Positions 50,730 to 59,906 of a stretch of 64,000 bases of DNA are shown here, piece after piece. Under the pieces are notes generated by a model. That model was not told the origin of the DNA. It was given only the letters and a program-made list of their open reading frames with translations, and did not search any database. The stretch comes from Cellulomonas sp. KH9. GTDB lineage: Bacteria; Actinomycetota; Actinomycetes; Actinomycetales; Cellulomonadaceae. The position numbers and the translations under genes are program-made. The stretch is from the NCBI RefSeq assembly GCF_900114185.1, contig NZ_FOSE01000007.1, positions 1 to 64,000 of the forward strand. The letters are read 5' to 3'. The stretch's first letter is position 1. Each line of letters opens with the position of its first letter.

Positions 50730-53240
50730 TCAGTCCACGCCGAGCGCGGCGACCGGAGGTGTCCGCGCCGCCGCCCGTGCGGGCAGCGCCGACGCGGCCA
50801 GGCCGGCGACCACCGCGACGGCGAGCACCGCCGCGAGGTGCGCCCAGGGCACCGCCAGCTGCACGTCACCGAACGGGCCGAACACCGTGGCCGCACCCGC
50901 CCAGCCGTAGAGCAGGCCCAGGGCGCTGCCGATGAGCGCCCCCACCCCCGCGATCAACATCCCCTCGGTGGCGAGCATCGCGCGCAGCCCACGGCGCGAG
51001 AGCCCCACCGCGCGCAGTGTCGCGGACTCGCGACGACGTTCGATCACGGACAGCGAGAGCGTGTTGGTCACGCCGATGAGCGCGATGACGACGGCCACGC
51101 CGAGCAGGCCGATGACGATGGCGAGCATCACGTCGATCACCTTCTCGGTGCCCTGCCGCTGCGCCGCCTCGCTGATCACCAGGACGCTCTGGCCGGCCAT
51201 CACGTCCTGCACGTCCTGCAGGGCGACCGCCGCGTCGGCGCCGTCGACCAGACGCACCAGCAGGGCCGACGTGGTGTCGGGCAGCCGCAGCGCGTCGGCC
51301 GCGTCGGGGCTCAGCAGGATCAGGTCCGCGTCCCGCCGCAGGACGTCGATCTGCGTGGTGGGCCCGCCCGTGGCCGGCGCCCGGACGGTCAGCCGGGGCT
51401 CGTCGCCCGACCAGCCGTGCGGCGCGACGCTGCGTCCGGCCGCGATCGCGGCGGCGGCAGCGGGGTCGCGCAGCAGGTCCGCAGCGGCGGGGTCGACGAC
51501 CACCGCCTCCTGGCCGATGCCGTCGGGCGACTCGAGCTCGCCACGACGTGCCGGGGCGGCCACCGCGACCGCGTCGAGCGCCGCCACCTCGGACACGACG
51601 TCCGCGTCCAGCTGCTCCTCGCCCAGGACCATCATGTCCACCGGGCTGCGCTCGTCCATCTCCTGCCCGAGCGCGGCCTGGGCCGACACGGCCCCGGTGC
51701 TCATCATCACGACGAGCGTCACGCCGATCACCAGCGCGGTGCTCGTCGCCACCGTGCGACGGGGGTTGCGCACGGTGTTGGCGGCGGCGAGCCGTGCGCT
51801 CGTGCTGATCGCCGCCACCGGGCGACCGACCGCGGAGACGATCGGGGGGATCCACAGCGGGCCGCCGACGAGCAGGCCGACGAACGACGTCGCCCCCCCG
51901 AGCACCCCCACGGCCAGCGGCAGCATCGCGTCGACGCCGACCCCTGCGCGTCCCATCAGGACACCACCGACGAGGGCGCCGCCGCCACCGAGCACCAGGA
52001 GCGCGGAGACGACGAGCCGCACCCTGCCGGGGCGCGCGCGCACGGTCGGGGCGTCCGCGGGACGCAGCGCCGCGACGGGTGACACCCGCGTCGCCGCCCG
52101 GGCGGGGACGAGCGCCGCGCCGACGGTCACCGCCACGGCGACGAGCACCGGGAGCAGCGTGCTGGCGAGGGTGGGCTGCACCACGGTGGGGAGCGGCACA
52201 CCGCTCTGGACGTTCGACAGCACCGCCAGCGCGCCCTGCGAGAGGGCGAGACCGGTGACGACGCCGGCGATCCCGGAGACCAGGCCCAGGACGCCCGCCT
52301 CCAGCAGGACGGAGGCGCGCAGCTGGCCGCGGCGGGCACCGACGCAGCGCAGCAGGGCGAGCATCCGGGTCCGCTGCGCGACGATGACCTGGAAGGTGTT
52401 CGAGATGACCAGGGCGGCCACGAGCAGCGCCACGGCGGCGAACCCCAGCGCGAGCATCGCGATGACGTTGCCCCCGCCCAGCTGCTCGACGCTCCGCACC
52501 GCCGCCTCGTCGCGGGTCACGACGCCGGCCTCCGGCACCGCACCGGCCAGCGCGGCCTGCACGGTGGCGACGTCCTGGTCGGCGACGACCAGCACCTCGG
52601 CGCCCCACATGGCGTCGATGTCCGCGAACCCGCTCCACGTGACGACGGCGTCGGGCGTCGCGAGCGCGGCCCCACCGAACCGGGACCAGGCACCGTGCGG
52701 GTCCTCGACGAGGCCCACCACGCGCACGTCCGCGCTGCGCTGGACCTCCTCCTCGTCCGGCGCGTCCTGGGCGGAGGGCTCCCACCACGTCGACACGACG
52801 CTGTCGCCGACCCCGACCCCGAGCCGCTCGGCGGTCGAGGTGGGCAGCGCGACCTCGGTGGTCGTCGCGGGTGCACGGCCGCTCACGACCTGGAGCGAGC
52901 CGAGCTCGGGCACCGAGGGGACGGGGACGACGGTCTGCGACACGCTGCGCCGGCCGCTGCCGAAGTCGGCCCAGCCGCGGAACAAGGGATCGGCGGCCGC
53001 CACGCCGGGCGTGCTGCGCACCCGGTCCAGCACCTCGGACAACGGCGGCTCGTCGGTCCGCTCGACGATGAGGTCGGCCGTGCCGTACGACGCGGTGACG
53101 GAGTCGTACGCACCGCGCGTGATCGCGTCGCCGGCCGTGAGGGCCGCGGTGACGAACGCCGACCCGAGCAGGACGGCGATGCCGGCTGCGACCAGCCGGC
53201 CCAGGTTGCTGCGCATCTGCGCGAGGGTGAGCCGCAGCAT
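50730..53240 (-). CDS. ABC transporter permease, FtsX/MacB-like
   Basis: 836 residues. Two FtsX repeats: the first membrane helix near the N-terminus, then an extracellular MacB-type domain (~45-240), three helices (~260-400), a second helix-domain-helices set (~480-830). Conserved helix text LLRCVGARRGQLRASVLLEAG and LRAVGLSRRGLRAMLATEGM shows the duplicated FtsX core. Works with the ATPase just upstream, whose stop overlaps this ATG (TGATG). Substrate probably a peptide antibiotic or lipid. Confidence 0.92.
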   Translation of the reverse strand: MLRLTLAQMRSNLGRLVAAGIAVLLGSAFVTAALTAGDAITRGAYDSVTASYGTADLIVERTDEPPLSEVLDRVRSTPGVAAADPLFRGWADFGSGRRSVSQTVVPVPSVPELGSLQVVSGRAPATTTEVALPTSTAERLGVGVGDSVVSTWWEPSAQDAPDEEEVQRSADVRVVGLVEDPHGAWSRFGGAALATPDAVVTWSGFADIDAMWGAEVLVVADQDVATVQAALAGAVPEAGVVTRDEAAVRSVEQLGGGNVIAMLALGFAAVALLVAALVISNTFQVIVAQRTRMLALLRCVGARRGQLRASVLLEAGVLGLVSGIAGVVTGLALSQGALAVLSNVQSGVPLPTVVQPTLASTLLPVLVAVAVTVGAALVPARAATRVSPVAALRPADAPTVRARPGRVRLVVSALLVLGGGGALVGGVLMGRAGVGVDAMLPLAVGVLGGATSFVGLLVGGPLWIPPIVSAVGRPVAAISTSARLAAANTVRNPRRTVATSTALVIGVTLVVMMSTGAVSAQAALGQEMDERSPVDMMVLGEEQLDADVVSEVAALDAVAVAAPARRGELESPDGIGQEAVVVDPAAADLLRDPAAAAAIAAGRSVAPHGWSGDEPRLTVRAPATGGPTTQIDVLRRDADLILLSPDAADALRLPDTTSALLVRLVDGADAAVALQDVQDVMAGQSVLVISEAAQRQGTEKVIDVMLAIVIGLLGVAVVIALIGVTNTLSLSVIERRRESATLRAVGLSRRGLRAMLATEGMLIAGVGALIGSALGLLYGWAGAATVFGPFGDVQLAVPWAHLAAVLAVAVVAGLAASALPARAAARTPPVAALGVD

Positions 53241-54076
53241 CAGCGCAGCCCGCCCGTCGTCACGCGGACGACCGGGGTCGCGCCGGTGGACGTGCCGGCG
53301 GGGGACTCCAGGACGCGCAGGCCCTCGAGGCCCGCGAGCACCGACTCCGGCGTCGGGTCGGCGATGTCACCGGCGATCCGACCGTCCGCGAGCAGCAGCA
53401 CACGGTCCGCGTAGGCGGCGGCCGTGGGGTCGTGCGTGACCATGATGACCGTGCGGCCCAGCTCACGCACCGACCGGCGCAGGAAGCTCAGCACCTCGGC
53501 ACCCGAGCGCGAGTCCAGGTTGCCGGTGGGCTCGTCCGCGAAGACGACCTCCGGCTGCGTGATCAGGGCGCGGGCGATCGCCACGCGCTGCTGCTGGCCG
53601 CCGGACAGCTCGCTGGGACGGTGCGTCAGGCGCGGGCGCAGGCCGAGCGTGTCGACCAGCGTGTCGAACCACGCGGCGTCGGGCTTGCGACCGGCCAGGT
53701 CCAGCGGCAGCACGATGTTCTGCTGCGCCGTGAGCATGGGCAGCAGGTTGAACGACTGGAAGACGAACCCGACGCGGTCGCGGCGGAGCCGGGTCAGCGC
53801 GTCGTCGTCGAGCGCGGTGATCTCGGTGTCGCCCAGGTGCACGGTGCCCGACGTCGCGTCGTCGAGGCCGGCGAGCAGGTGCATGAGGGTGGACTTGCCG
53901 GACCCGGACGGCCCCATGATCGCGGTGAACGCGCCCGTCGCGAAGTCGACGTCGACGCTCTCGAGCGCACGGACGGCGGCGGGTCCCGTCCCGTAGACCT
54001 TCGTCAGGCTGCGGGCGCGGGACGCCGGGGCGGCTCCTGCCGGCGACGGGTCGGGGTGGGGGGCTGTGGTGTGCAC
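53240..54076 (-). CDS. ABC transporter ATP-binding protein, LolD/MacB type
   Basis: 278 residues. Walker A GPSGSGKST near residue 68, signature LSGGQQQRVAIARAL, Walker B VVFADEPTGNLDS and the VMVTHDP switch His. LolD/MacB-type family with FtsX permeases. GTG at 54076 has aggag 7 bases upstream. Part of a kinase, regulator, ATPase, permease set; 164 bases with a hairpin part it from the regulator gene. Confidence 0.94.
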   Translation of the reverse strand: MHTTAPHPDPSPAGAAPASRARSLTKVYGTGPAAVRALESVDVDFATGAFTAIMGPSGSGKSTLMHLLAGLDDATSGTVHLGDTEITALDDDALTRLRRDRVGFVFQSFNLLPMLTAQQNIVLPLDLAGRKPDAAWFDTLVDTLGLRPRLTHRPSELSGGQQQRVAIARALITQPEVVFADEPTGNLDSRSGAEVLSFLRRSVRELGRTVIMVTHDPTAAAYADRVLLLADGRIAGDIADPTPESVLAGLEGLRVLESPAGTSTGATPVVRVTTGGLR

Positions 54077-54187
54077 GGTCGTGCTCCTGTCTCGCGGTGT
54101 GGCACCAGCCTCGCCGCCCGCACCCTGCCCCCGCGTCCGGCCGGGGGCGGGTCGTTGCGCCCCCGACGTCATCCCGTGGCCGCACGA

Positions 54188-54214
54188 GCCCGGCCGACCG
54201 TCATCCGGCCGGGC
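54188..54214 (-). terminator. Hairpin between the response regulator and ABC genes
   Basis: 9-bp stem gcccggccg / cggccgggc, 9-base loop, 27 bases after the regulator stop. It may attenuate read-through into the ABC genes. Confidence 0.5.
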
Positions 54215-54240
54215 GACGGGCGGTGCCCGGGTGGGGCCCC

Positions 54241-54975
54241 TCAGGAGCCCGGTCGGACCAGACCGGCCTCGTACGCGACCACGACGGCCTGCACGCGGTC
54301 GCGCGCCCCGAGCTTGGCCAGGATCCGGCCCACGTGCGTCTTCACCGTCGCCTCGGCGACGAACAGGTCCTGGCCGATCTCGGTGTTGGAACGGCCGCGG
54401 GCCATGAGGACGAGCACCTCGCGCTCGCGGTCCGTGAGCTGGGCGACCGCGCGGTGCGCGGGGTCCTCCGTGGCGGCGGGCGCGTCCCCGGGCAGGGCGG
54501 TCAGGAGGTGCTCGAGCAGGCGCCGGGTGCTGGACGGCGCGATCACGGCGTCCCCCCGGTGCACGGTGCGGATCGCCGCCAGCATCTCCTCGGGCGGCGC
54601 GTCCTTGAGCAGGAAGCCGCTGGCCCCCGCACGGATCGCGGCCAGCACGTACTCGTCGAGGTCGAACGTCGTGAGCACGATGACACGGGGTGCGGGCGCG
54701 TCCGGCGTGGCGCGCGACACGATGCGCTCGGTGGCCTCGAGCCCGTCCATCGTGGGCATGCGCACGTCCATGAGCACCACGTCGACCGGGCCGGTCGCGG
54801 TGCGTGCCTGCGGGTCCAGGGCCCGCACCGCCTGCGCGCCGTCACCGGCCTCGAGGACGACCTCGAGGTCGGGCTGCGAGTCGATGACCATGCGGAACCC
54901 GGCCCGCACGAGCTGCTGGTCGTCGACGAGGGCGACGCGGACGGGGGCGTCGTCCTCGGGGGTGGTGGTGCTCAC
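54241..54975 (-). CDS. NarL-family response regulator
   Basis: 244 residues. Receiver domain with acidic pocket VALVDDQQLVRAGF, phospho-Asp in VDVVLMDVRMPTMDG (Asp near residue 66), then a LuxR/NarL helix-turn-helix LTDREREVLVLMARGRSNTE and VKTHVGRILAKLG. GTG at 54975 overlaps the kinase stop by 4 bases. Likely activates the ABC genes downstream. Confidence 0.94.
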   Translation of the reverse strand: MSTTTPEDDAPVRVALVDDQQLVRAGFRMVIDSQPDLEVVLEAGDGAQAVRALDPQARTATGPVDVVLMDVRMPTMDGLEATERIVSRATPDAPAPRVIVLTTFDLDEYVLAAIRAGASGFLLKDAPPEEMLAAIRTVHRGDAVIAPSSTRRLLEHLLTALPGDAPAATEDPAHRAVAQLTDREREVLVLMARGRSNTEIGQDLFVAEATVKTHVGRILAKLGARDRVQAVVVAYEAGLVRPGS

Positions 54976-56333
54976 GGGGTGGTTCCTCCGGCTGGGTCGA
55001 GGGCGGGGCGGCGGGTCGGGCTCGTGGGGCGCGCCGCGGGGTCGGTGTCCGTCCCGTGGGGGGCGTCGCCGGCCCCCGGGGTGGGCAGCGTGGCGCGCAC
55101 ACGGTAACCACCCCCGGGCCGCGGGCCGGCCGTGACGGTGCCGCCGAACATCGTGGCGCGCTCCCGCATGCCCAGCAGGCCCTGCCCGAGCCCGTCGGAG
55201 TCGGCGGCGGCGCCGCGACCGTCGTCGCTCACCTCGAGCGTGACGGCAGCCGGCTGCCACTGCAGCATGACGGTGACGCCCGGGTCGGGCCCGGCGTGCT
55301 TGAGCACGTTCGTCAGCGACTCCTGCGCGATGCGGTAGACCGTCAGCCCGGCGCCCGGCGGCAGGTGCCGCGGTGTCCCCAGCCGGACGAACGACACCCG
55401 CATGCCGCTCGCGCGCATCTGTGCCACGAGCGTCTCGATGTCGTCGACGGCGGGCTGCGGCGTCGTCGTGGCCGCCGGTGCCGTGCCGGCGGGGAGGGCG
55501 GGAGCGCCGGCCGGCGGCAGGATGCCGGGGGCGTTCCCGCCGGCCGGGGCACCGGGCGCCTCGCGCAGCACGCCCAGCAGCCGGCGCATGTCGGTGAGCG
55601 CGGCGCGCCCGGTCTCCGCGATCGTGCCGAGCGCCTGCGTGGCCGCGTCCGGGTCGTGCGCGGCCGCGTACCGGCCGCCGTCGGCCTGCGCGATGACCAC
55701 GGAGAGGCTGTGGGCGACGATGTCGTGCATCTCGCGCGCGATGCGGGCGCGCTCCGCGGCCGTGGCGATCATCGCCTGCTGGTCCCGTTCGACCTCGAGC
55801 CGCTCGGCGCGGTCGACGAGCGCCTCCAGGTGCTCACGACGGCCGCGCCGGACCAGGCCGAACGCCCACGCGACCAGGAAGATGCTGGCGGTGAAGACCG
55901 TGGCGACGGTGGTCGGGACCCGGTCGTAGCCGTACTGCACGGTCAGCTCGGCGCCGACGAGGACCGATCCGGCCATGGCACCGGCGATGGCCGTGCGGTG
56001 GGCCCAGCGCGGGCCGTGCAGCGCGACGGAGTACAGGGAGAACACCACGACGACGTTCACCGGCAGCACCGCCGCCCGCGCCACGACGAGCAGGAGCGCG
56101 AAGGTGTAGGTCGTCGCGACCGACGCCGTCGGGTGGGTGCGGCGCCACGCCAGCGGCACCACGACGCCGAGGACGCACAGGCACAGGAGCACCCCGTCCA
56201 GGCCCTGCGCGCGCCACCCGAGGGCGGCCATCGACCCCGGCACCAGCGCGAGCGCCAGGAACACGGTGATCGTCACGTCGACACCGAGTCGGTGCGCGTC
56301 CTCCCAGCGCCACAGGCGGTCCCACCACGACAT
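54972..56333 (-). CDS. Sensor histidine kinase, HisKA_3 (NarL-partner) type
   Basis: 453 residues. Five or six N-terminal membrane helices (~15-160) without a large outside loop, then the phospho-acceptor box AREMHDIVAHSLSVV, and a HATPase domain with ESLTNVLKHAG and VSDDGRGAA. A Pro/Ala/Gly-rich insert (~265-300) splits dimerisation and ATPase domains. ATG at 56333 has TAGTCT 6 bases upstream (leaderless). Such membrane-sensing kinases paired with LolD/FtsX ABC genes often answer cell-wall antibiotics. Confidence 0.93.
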   Translation of the reverse strand: MSWWDRLWRWEDAHRLGVDVTITVFLALALVPGSMAALGWRAQGLDGVLLCLCVLGVVVPLAWRRTHPTASVATTYTFALLLVVARAAVLPVNVVVVFSLYSVALHGPRWAHRTAIAGAMAGSVLVGAELTVQYGYDRVPTTVATVFTASIFLVAWAFGLVRRGRREHLEALVDRAERLEVERDQQAMIATAAERARIAREMHDIVAHSLSVVIAQADGGRYAAAHDPDAATQALGTIAETGRAALTDMRRLLGVLREAPGAPAGGNAPGILPPAGAPALPAGTAPAATTTPQPAVDDIETLVAQMRASGMRVSFVRLGTPRHLPPGAGLTVYRIAQESLTNVLKHAGPDPGVTVMLQWQPAAVTLEVSDDGRGAAADSDGLGQGLLGMRERATMFGGTVTAGPRPGGGYRVRATLPTPGAGDAPHGTDTDPAARPTSPTRRPALDPAGGTTP

Positions 56334-56339
56334 CCCCCG

Positions 56340-56345
56340 AGACTA
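56340..56345 (-). promoter_or_regulatory. -10 element of the NarL-type kinase operon, leaderless type
   Basis: TAGTCT on the minus strand, 6 bases before the ATG. Confidence 0.5.
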
Positions 56346-56510
56346 GGACGGCGCCGCCGGGCCGGCGTGCACCCGGGGTCGGACCGGCCGCGGGTCGGGG
56401 TCCGCCCGGGGGACCAGCACGGTGGGCGGTGGGACGCCGGCGGCGCACGATCGGGGGACCGTCCGGCGGGTCGGGACCGAGGGCTGCGGCGGCCGGACGA
56501 GTCCGTGACC

Positions 56511-56516
56511 TAACAT
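56511..56516 (+). promoter_or_regulatory. -10 element of the OmpR-type operon, leaderless type
   Basis: TAACAT, 6 bases before the ATG at 56523. Confidence 0.55.
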
Positions 56517-56522
56517 GGCGGA

Positions 56523-57257
56523 ATGACCCAGGTGCTGCTGGCGGAGGACGACCCCGCGATTGCCGAGCCTTTGGCGCGGGCGCTCGGGCGTGAAGGTTAC
56601 GACGTGCGCGTGCAAGGCACGGGTCAAGGCGCGATCGACGGGGCGGCGAGCGCCGACCTCGTCGTGCTCGACCTCGGCCTGCCGGACATGGACGGGCTCG
56701 ACGTGGCGCGCGCGATCCGCAGCCAGGGTCTGACGACGCCCGTCCTGGTCCTCACCGCGCGTGCGGACGAGGTCGACCTGGTGGTCGGGCTCGACGCCGG
56801 CGCGGACGACTACGTGACCAAGCCGTTCCGCCTGGCCGAGCTGCTGGCCCGCGTGCGGGCCCTGCTGCGCCGCAGCGTGGGGGACCCGGCCGACGAGGAC
56901 GAGCTGCACGCGCAGAACGTCCGGGTCGACGTCGCCGCGCACCGTGCGTTCCAGGGGGAGCGTGAGCTGCACCTGACCGCCAAGGAGTTCGACCTGCTGC
57001 GGGTGCTCGTCGCCGCCGCCGGCACCGTCGTGGCGCGCGAGACGCTCATGCGCGAGGTGTGGGGCTCCGACCCGAGCGGGTCGACCAAGACCCTCGACAT
57101 GCACGTGTCGTGGCTGCGCCGCAAGCTCGGTGACGACGCCAACGCGCCCCGCTACATCTCGACCGTCCGGGGGATGGGCTTCCGCTTCGAGACCGGTGCC
57201 GCGGACGGCTCCGGCGCGGTCACCGAGGCGGCGGCAGGTCCGCTCGACCGGGTCTGA
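56523..57257 (+). CDS. OmpR-family response regulator
   Basis: 244 residues. Receiver with DDP near residue 10, phospho-Asp in LVVLDLGLPDMDG (near residue 51), switch Lys in YVTKPF. The C-terminal winged helix includes LTAKEFDLLRVLVAAAGTVV and SWLRRKLGDD...ISTVRGMGFRF. ATG at 56523 with no room for a ribosome binding site (leaderless). The kinase gene follows by 3 bases. Confidence 0.94.
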   Translation: MTQVLLAEDDPAIAEPLARALGREGYDVRVQGTGQGAIDGAASADLVVLDLGLPDMDGLDVARAIRSQGLTTPVLVLTARADEVDLVVGLDAGADDYVTKPFRLAELLARVRALLRRSVGDPADEDELHAQNVRVDVAAHRAFQGERELHLTAKEFDLLRVLVAAAGTVVARETLMREVWGSDPSGSTKTLDMHVSWLRRKLGDDANAPRYISTVRGMGFRFETGAADGSGAVTEAAAGPLDRV

Positions 57258-57260
57258 CAC

Positions 57261-58580
57261 GTGCGACGTCGCGTCCTGCAGGCGACGATCGCCGCCGTGA
57301 CGGTCGCCGTCGTGCTGCTCGGGTTCCCGCTCGCGTTCCTCGGTGCGCAGCTGGTGCGCGAGAACGAGCTGCGCGGCCTGGAGATCCGGGCCGAGTCCGT
57401 CGCGCGCACCGTCGACTTCCGCGTCGACCAGCAGATCGCCCTCTCCGACCGGATGCTCGAGCCGTACACCGGGGGCGACGGCGAGCTCAGCGCGACGGTC
57501 GTCGTGCGCACCCCCGACGGGGAGACCTACCGGGCCGGGCCCACGGTCGACCAGCGCCGGCTCACGGTCCAGGTCACGTCGACCACGGCCGCCACCGTGC
57601 TCCTGTACGTCTCGTGGTGGGACATCTTCTGGATGTCCACCCAGGTGATCGCCCTTGTCGTCGTCGCCGCCGTCGTCGCGTTCGCGGCGGGCATCGCGAT
57701 GGCGATCTGGCAGGCCAACCGCCTGGCCGCACCCCTGGTCTACCTGGCCGCGTCCGCCGAGCAGCTCGGGTCGGGCCAGGTGCGCCCGCAGCTCGAGCCG
57801 TCCGGGGTCGAGGAGATCGACCTGGTCGCCGCCGAGCTGGCCCGCAGCGCCGACCGCATGGCGGGGCGCCTGGCGGCGGAGCGGCAGTTCGCCTCGGACG
57901 CGTCCCACCAGCTGCGCACCCCGCTGACGGCCCTGTCCATGCGGCTCGAGGAGATCATGCTCACCGCGGGGGAGCCGGAGGTGCGCGAGGAGGCGCGGAT
58001 CTCGCTGGAGCAGGTCGAGCGGCTCGTCCGCGTCGTCGACGACCTGCTGGCCAGCTCGCGCCGCGCCCAGGGCGGCACGACCGAGGCCATCTCCCTGCAC
58101 GAGGTCGTGCACCAGCAGGAGGAGGAGTGGGCGCCGACGTTCGCCGCGGCCGGGCGGCGCCTGGTCGTGGACGTCGACCCCGCCACGCAGGTGCTCGCGA
58201 CGCCCGGCGCGCTCGCGCAGGTCCTGGCGACGCTCATCGAGAACTCGCTCAAGCACGGCGCCGGCACGACCACCGTGCGCTCCCGCGCCGGCGGCTCGTC
58301 GCGGGCGGTCGTCGTCGAGGTCGGCGACGAGGGCGAGGGTGTGCCCGACGACCTCGCGCCGCGCATCTTCGAGCGTGACGTCACCTCCGGGGCCGGCACG
58401 GGGCTGGGCCTCGCGCTCGCCCGGGACCTCGCGAACGCCGACGGGGGACGCCTCGAGCTCGCGCAGCGTCGACCTGCGGTCTTCGCGCTGTTCCTCTCCG
58501 GTGTGCCGGCGTCGCTGCGACCCGACGTCGTCCTGCCGCGCGGTGCGGTCGTCTCGGTGCGCCGCGAGCGCCGGTGGTGA
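57261..58580 (+). CDS. Sensor histidine kinase, HisKA type
   Basis: 439 residues. Membrane helix ~7-28, an extracellular loop to ~115, second helix ~125-150, HAMP (~150-205), then the H-box SDASHQLRTPLTALSMRLEE, N-box LIENSLKHG, G1 GDEGEGVPDD and G2 GTGLGLAL. The G2 region is followed by LFLSGVPASLRP, a slightly divergent end. GTG at 57261, three bases after the regulator stop. The pair is a standard two-component system; the signal is unknown. Confidence 0.93.
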   Translation: MRRRVLQATIAAVTVAVVLLGFPLAFLGAQLVRENELRGLEIRAESVARTVDFRVDQQIALSDRMLEPYTGGDGELSATVVVRTPDGETYRAGPTVDQRRLTVQVTSTTAATVLLYVSWWDIFWMSTQVIALVVVAAVVAFAAGIAMAIWQANRLAAPLVYLAASAEQLGSGQVRPQLEPSGVEEIDLVAAELARSADRMAGRLAAERQFASDASHQLRTPLTALSMRLEEIMLTAGEPEVREEARISLEQVERLVRVVDDLLASSRRAQGGTTEAISLHEVVHQQEEEWAPTFAAAGRRLVVDVDPATQVLATPGALAQVLATLIENSLKHGAGTTTVRSRAGGSSRAVVVEVGDEGEGVPDDLAPRIFERDVTSGAGTGLGLALARDLANADGGRLELAQRRPAVFALFLSGVPASLRPDVVLPRGAVVSVRRERRW

Positions 58581-58654
58581 GCGGCCCGCCGGTCCCACGG
58601 GTCCTCACCTTCCCCCGGTAGGCTGTCCCGTACAGAGTCCGCGAGGGGGAAGCC

Positions 58655-59845
58655 GTGCAGTTTCTCGAGCCGGCGATCCAGGGCTACGCCTGGGGATCGT
58701 CGACCGCCATCCCGGAGATGCTCCGGCGTCCTGCCGACGGCTCACCCGTCGCGGAGGCGTGGTTCGGCGCCCACAGGTCGGCGCCGTCCCACCTGGCCGG
58801 TGCCCCGGCCGTGCCGCTGGACCAGGCGATCGCCGTGGACCCCGTCGCGACGCTGGGGGAGGACGTCGTGTCCCGCTTCGGTGCGGGTCTGCCCTTCCTG
58901 CTGAAGCTGATCGCGGCGGCACGTCCGCTGTCGCTGCAGGTCCACCCGAGCGTCGAGCTGGCGCAGGAGGGGTACGCGCGCGAGGACGCGCGCGGCGTCC
59001 CCCTGGACGACCCGCGGCGGTCCTACCGCGACCGCAACCACAAGCCGGAGCTCGTGTACGCGCTGTCCCCGTTCGAGGCGCTCGTCGGCTTCCGCGCGCC
59101 GCGCCGGGCTGCGGAGATCCTCGACGGCGTCGACCACCCGACCGCGCGCCAGCTCCACAAGGTCGTCACGTCGGACCCGACGTCGACGGGTATGCAGGAG
59201 GCGTTCACCCTGCTGGTCAGCGAGGCCACCCGGCCCGGACCGGACGAGGTGCGGGACCTGGCCGACGCGTTCCGCGCCCGCCTGCGCACGGGGTCGCCGT
59301 CCCCGCGGACGGACCGGGCGGTCGACGTGCTCGAGCGCGCCTACCCGGGTGACCCGGGTGCCGTCACGGCGGTGCTGCTCAACCCCGTGAGCCTGCGGCC
59401 GGGCGAGGCGCTCTTCGTGCCCGCCGGTGCCGTGCACGCGTACCTCGACGGGTTCGCCGTCGAGCTCATGGCGAACTCCGACAACGTGCTGCGCGCGGGG
59501 CTGACCGCCAAGCACGTCGACGTGCCCGAGCTGCTGCGGATCGTCGAGTGCGTCGCCGCCCCGCCCATCCGGATCGCGCCCGAGCACGTGTACGACGCCA
59601 CCGACGTCTTCTACGTCCCGGTCGACGACTTCGAGCTCTCCGTCACGCGCGTCGCGGACGCGCGCTGCCGGATCCCCGGTGGCGGCCCGCGGGTGGTCCT
59701 CTGCCTCGAGGGTGAGGTCCGGCTCATGGCGCACCACGGGGCCGTGCTCGACCTGACGGCGGGGCAGGCCGCCTTCGTCCCGGCCTCCGACGGCGTGCTG
59801 ACGGCCGCGGGCGGCGGACGGGTCGTGCAGGCGTCCGTGCCGTGA
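58655..59845 (+). CDS. manA: Mannose-6-phosphate isomerase, class I
   Basis: 396 residues. Interconverts mannose 6-phosphate and fructose 6-phosphate, feeding GDP-mannose and glycan synthesis. Zinc and active-site motifs: LSLQVHPS near residue 93, HKPELVYAL and the C-terminal FVPAGAVHAYLDG with NSDNVLRAGLTAKHVD. GTG at 58655 with gaggggga upstream, so unlike its neighbours it has a true leader; tagga/tagg sequences before it include TAGGCT at 58620-58625. Confidence 0.94.
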   Translation: MQFLEPAIQGYAWGSSTAIPEMLRRPADGSPVAEAWFGAHRSAPSHLAGAPAVPLDQAIAVDPVATLGEDVVSRFGAGLPFLLKLIAAARPLSLQVHPSVELAQEGYAREDARGVPLDDPRRSYRDRNHKPELVYALSPFEALVGFRAPRRAAEILDGVDHPTARQLHKVVTSDPTSTGMQEAFTLLVSEATRPGPDEVRDLADAFRARLRTGSPSPRTDRAVDVLERAYPGDPGAVTAVLLNPVSLRPGEALFVPAGAVHAYLDGFAVELMANSDNVLRAGLTAKHVDVPELLRIVECVAAPPIRIAPEHVYDATDVFYVPVDDFELSVTRVADARCRIPGGGPRVVLCLEGEVRLMAHHGAVLDLTAGQAAFVPASDGVLTAAGGGRVVQASVP

Positions 59846-59892
59846 CGGTCGCGCGGCGCGGGACGCCTGCGAGGTGCCGGCCGGTCACCGGC

Positions 59893-59898
59893 TACCCT
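59893..59898 (+). promoter_or_regulatory. -10 element of purK, leaderless type
   Basis: TACCCT, 8 bases before the GTG at 59907. Confidence 0.45.
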
Positions 59899-59906
59899 CG
59901 TCGTCC

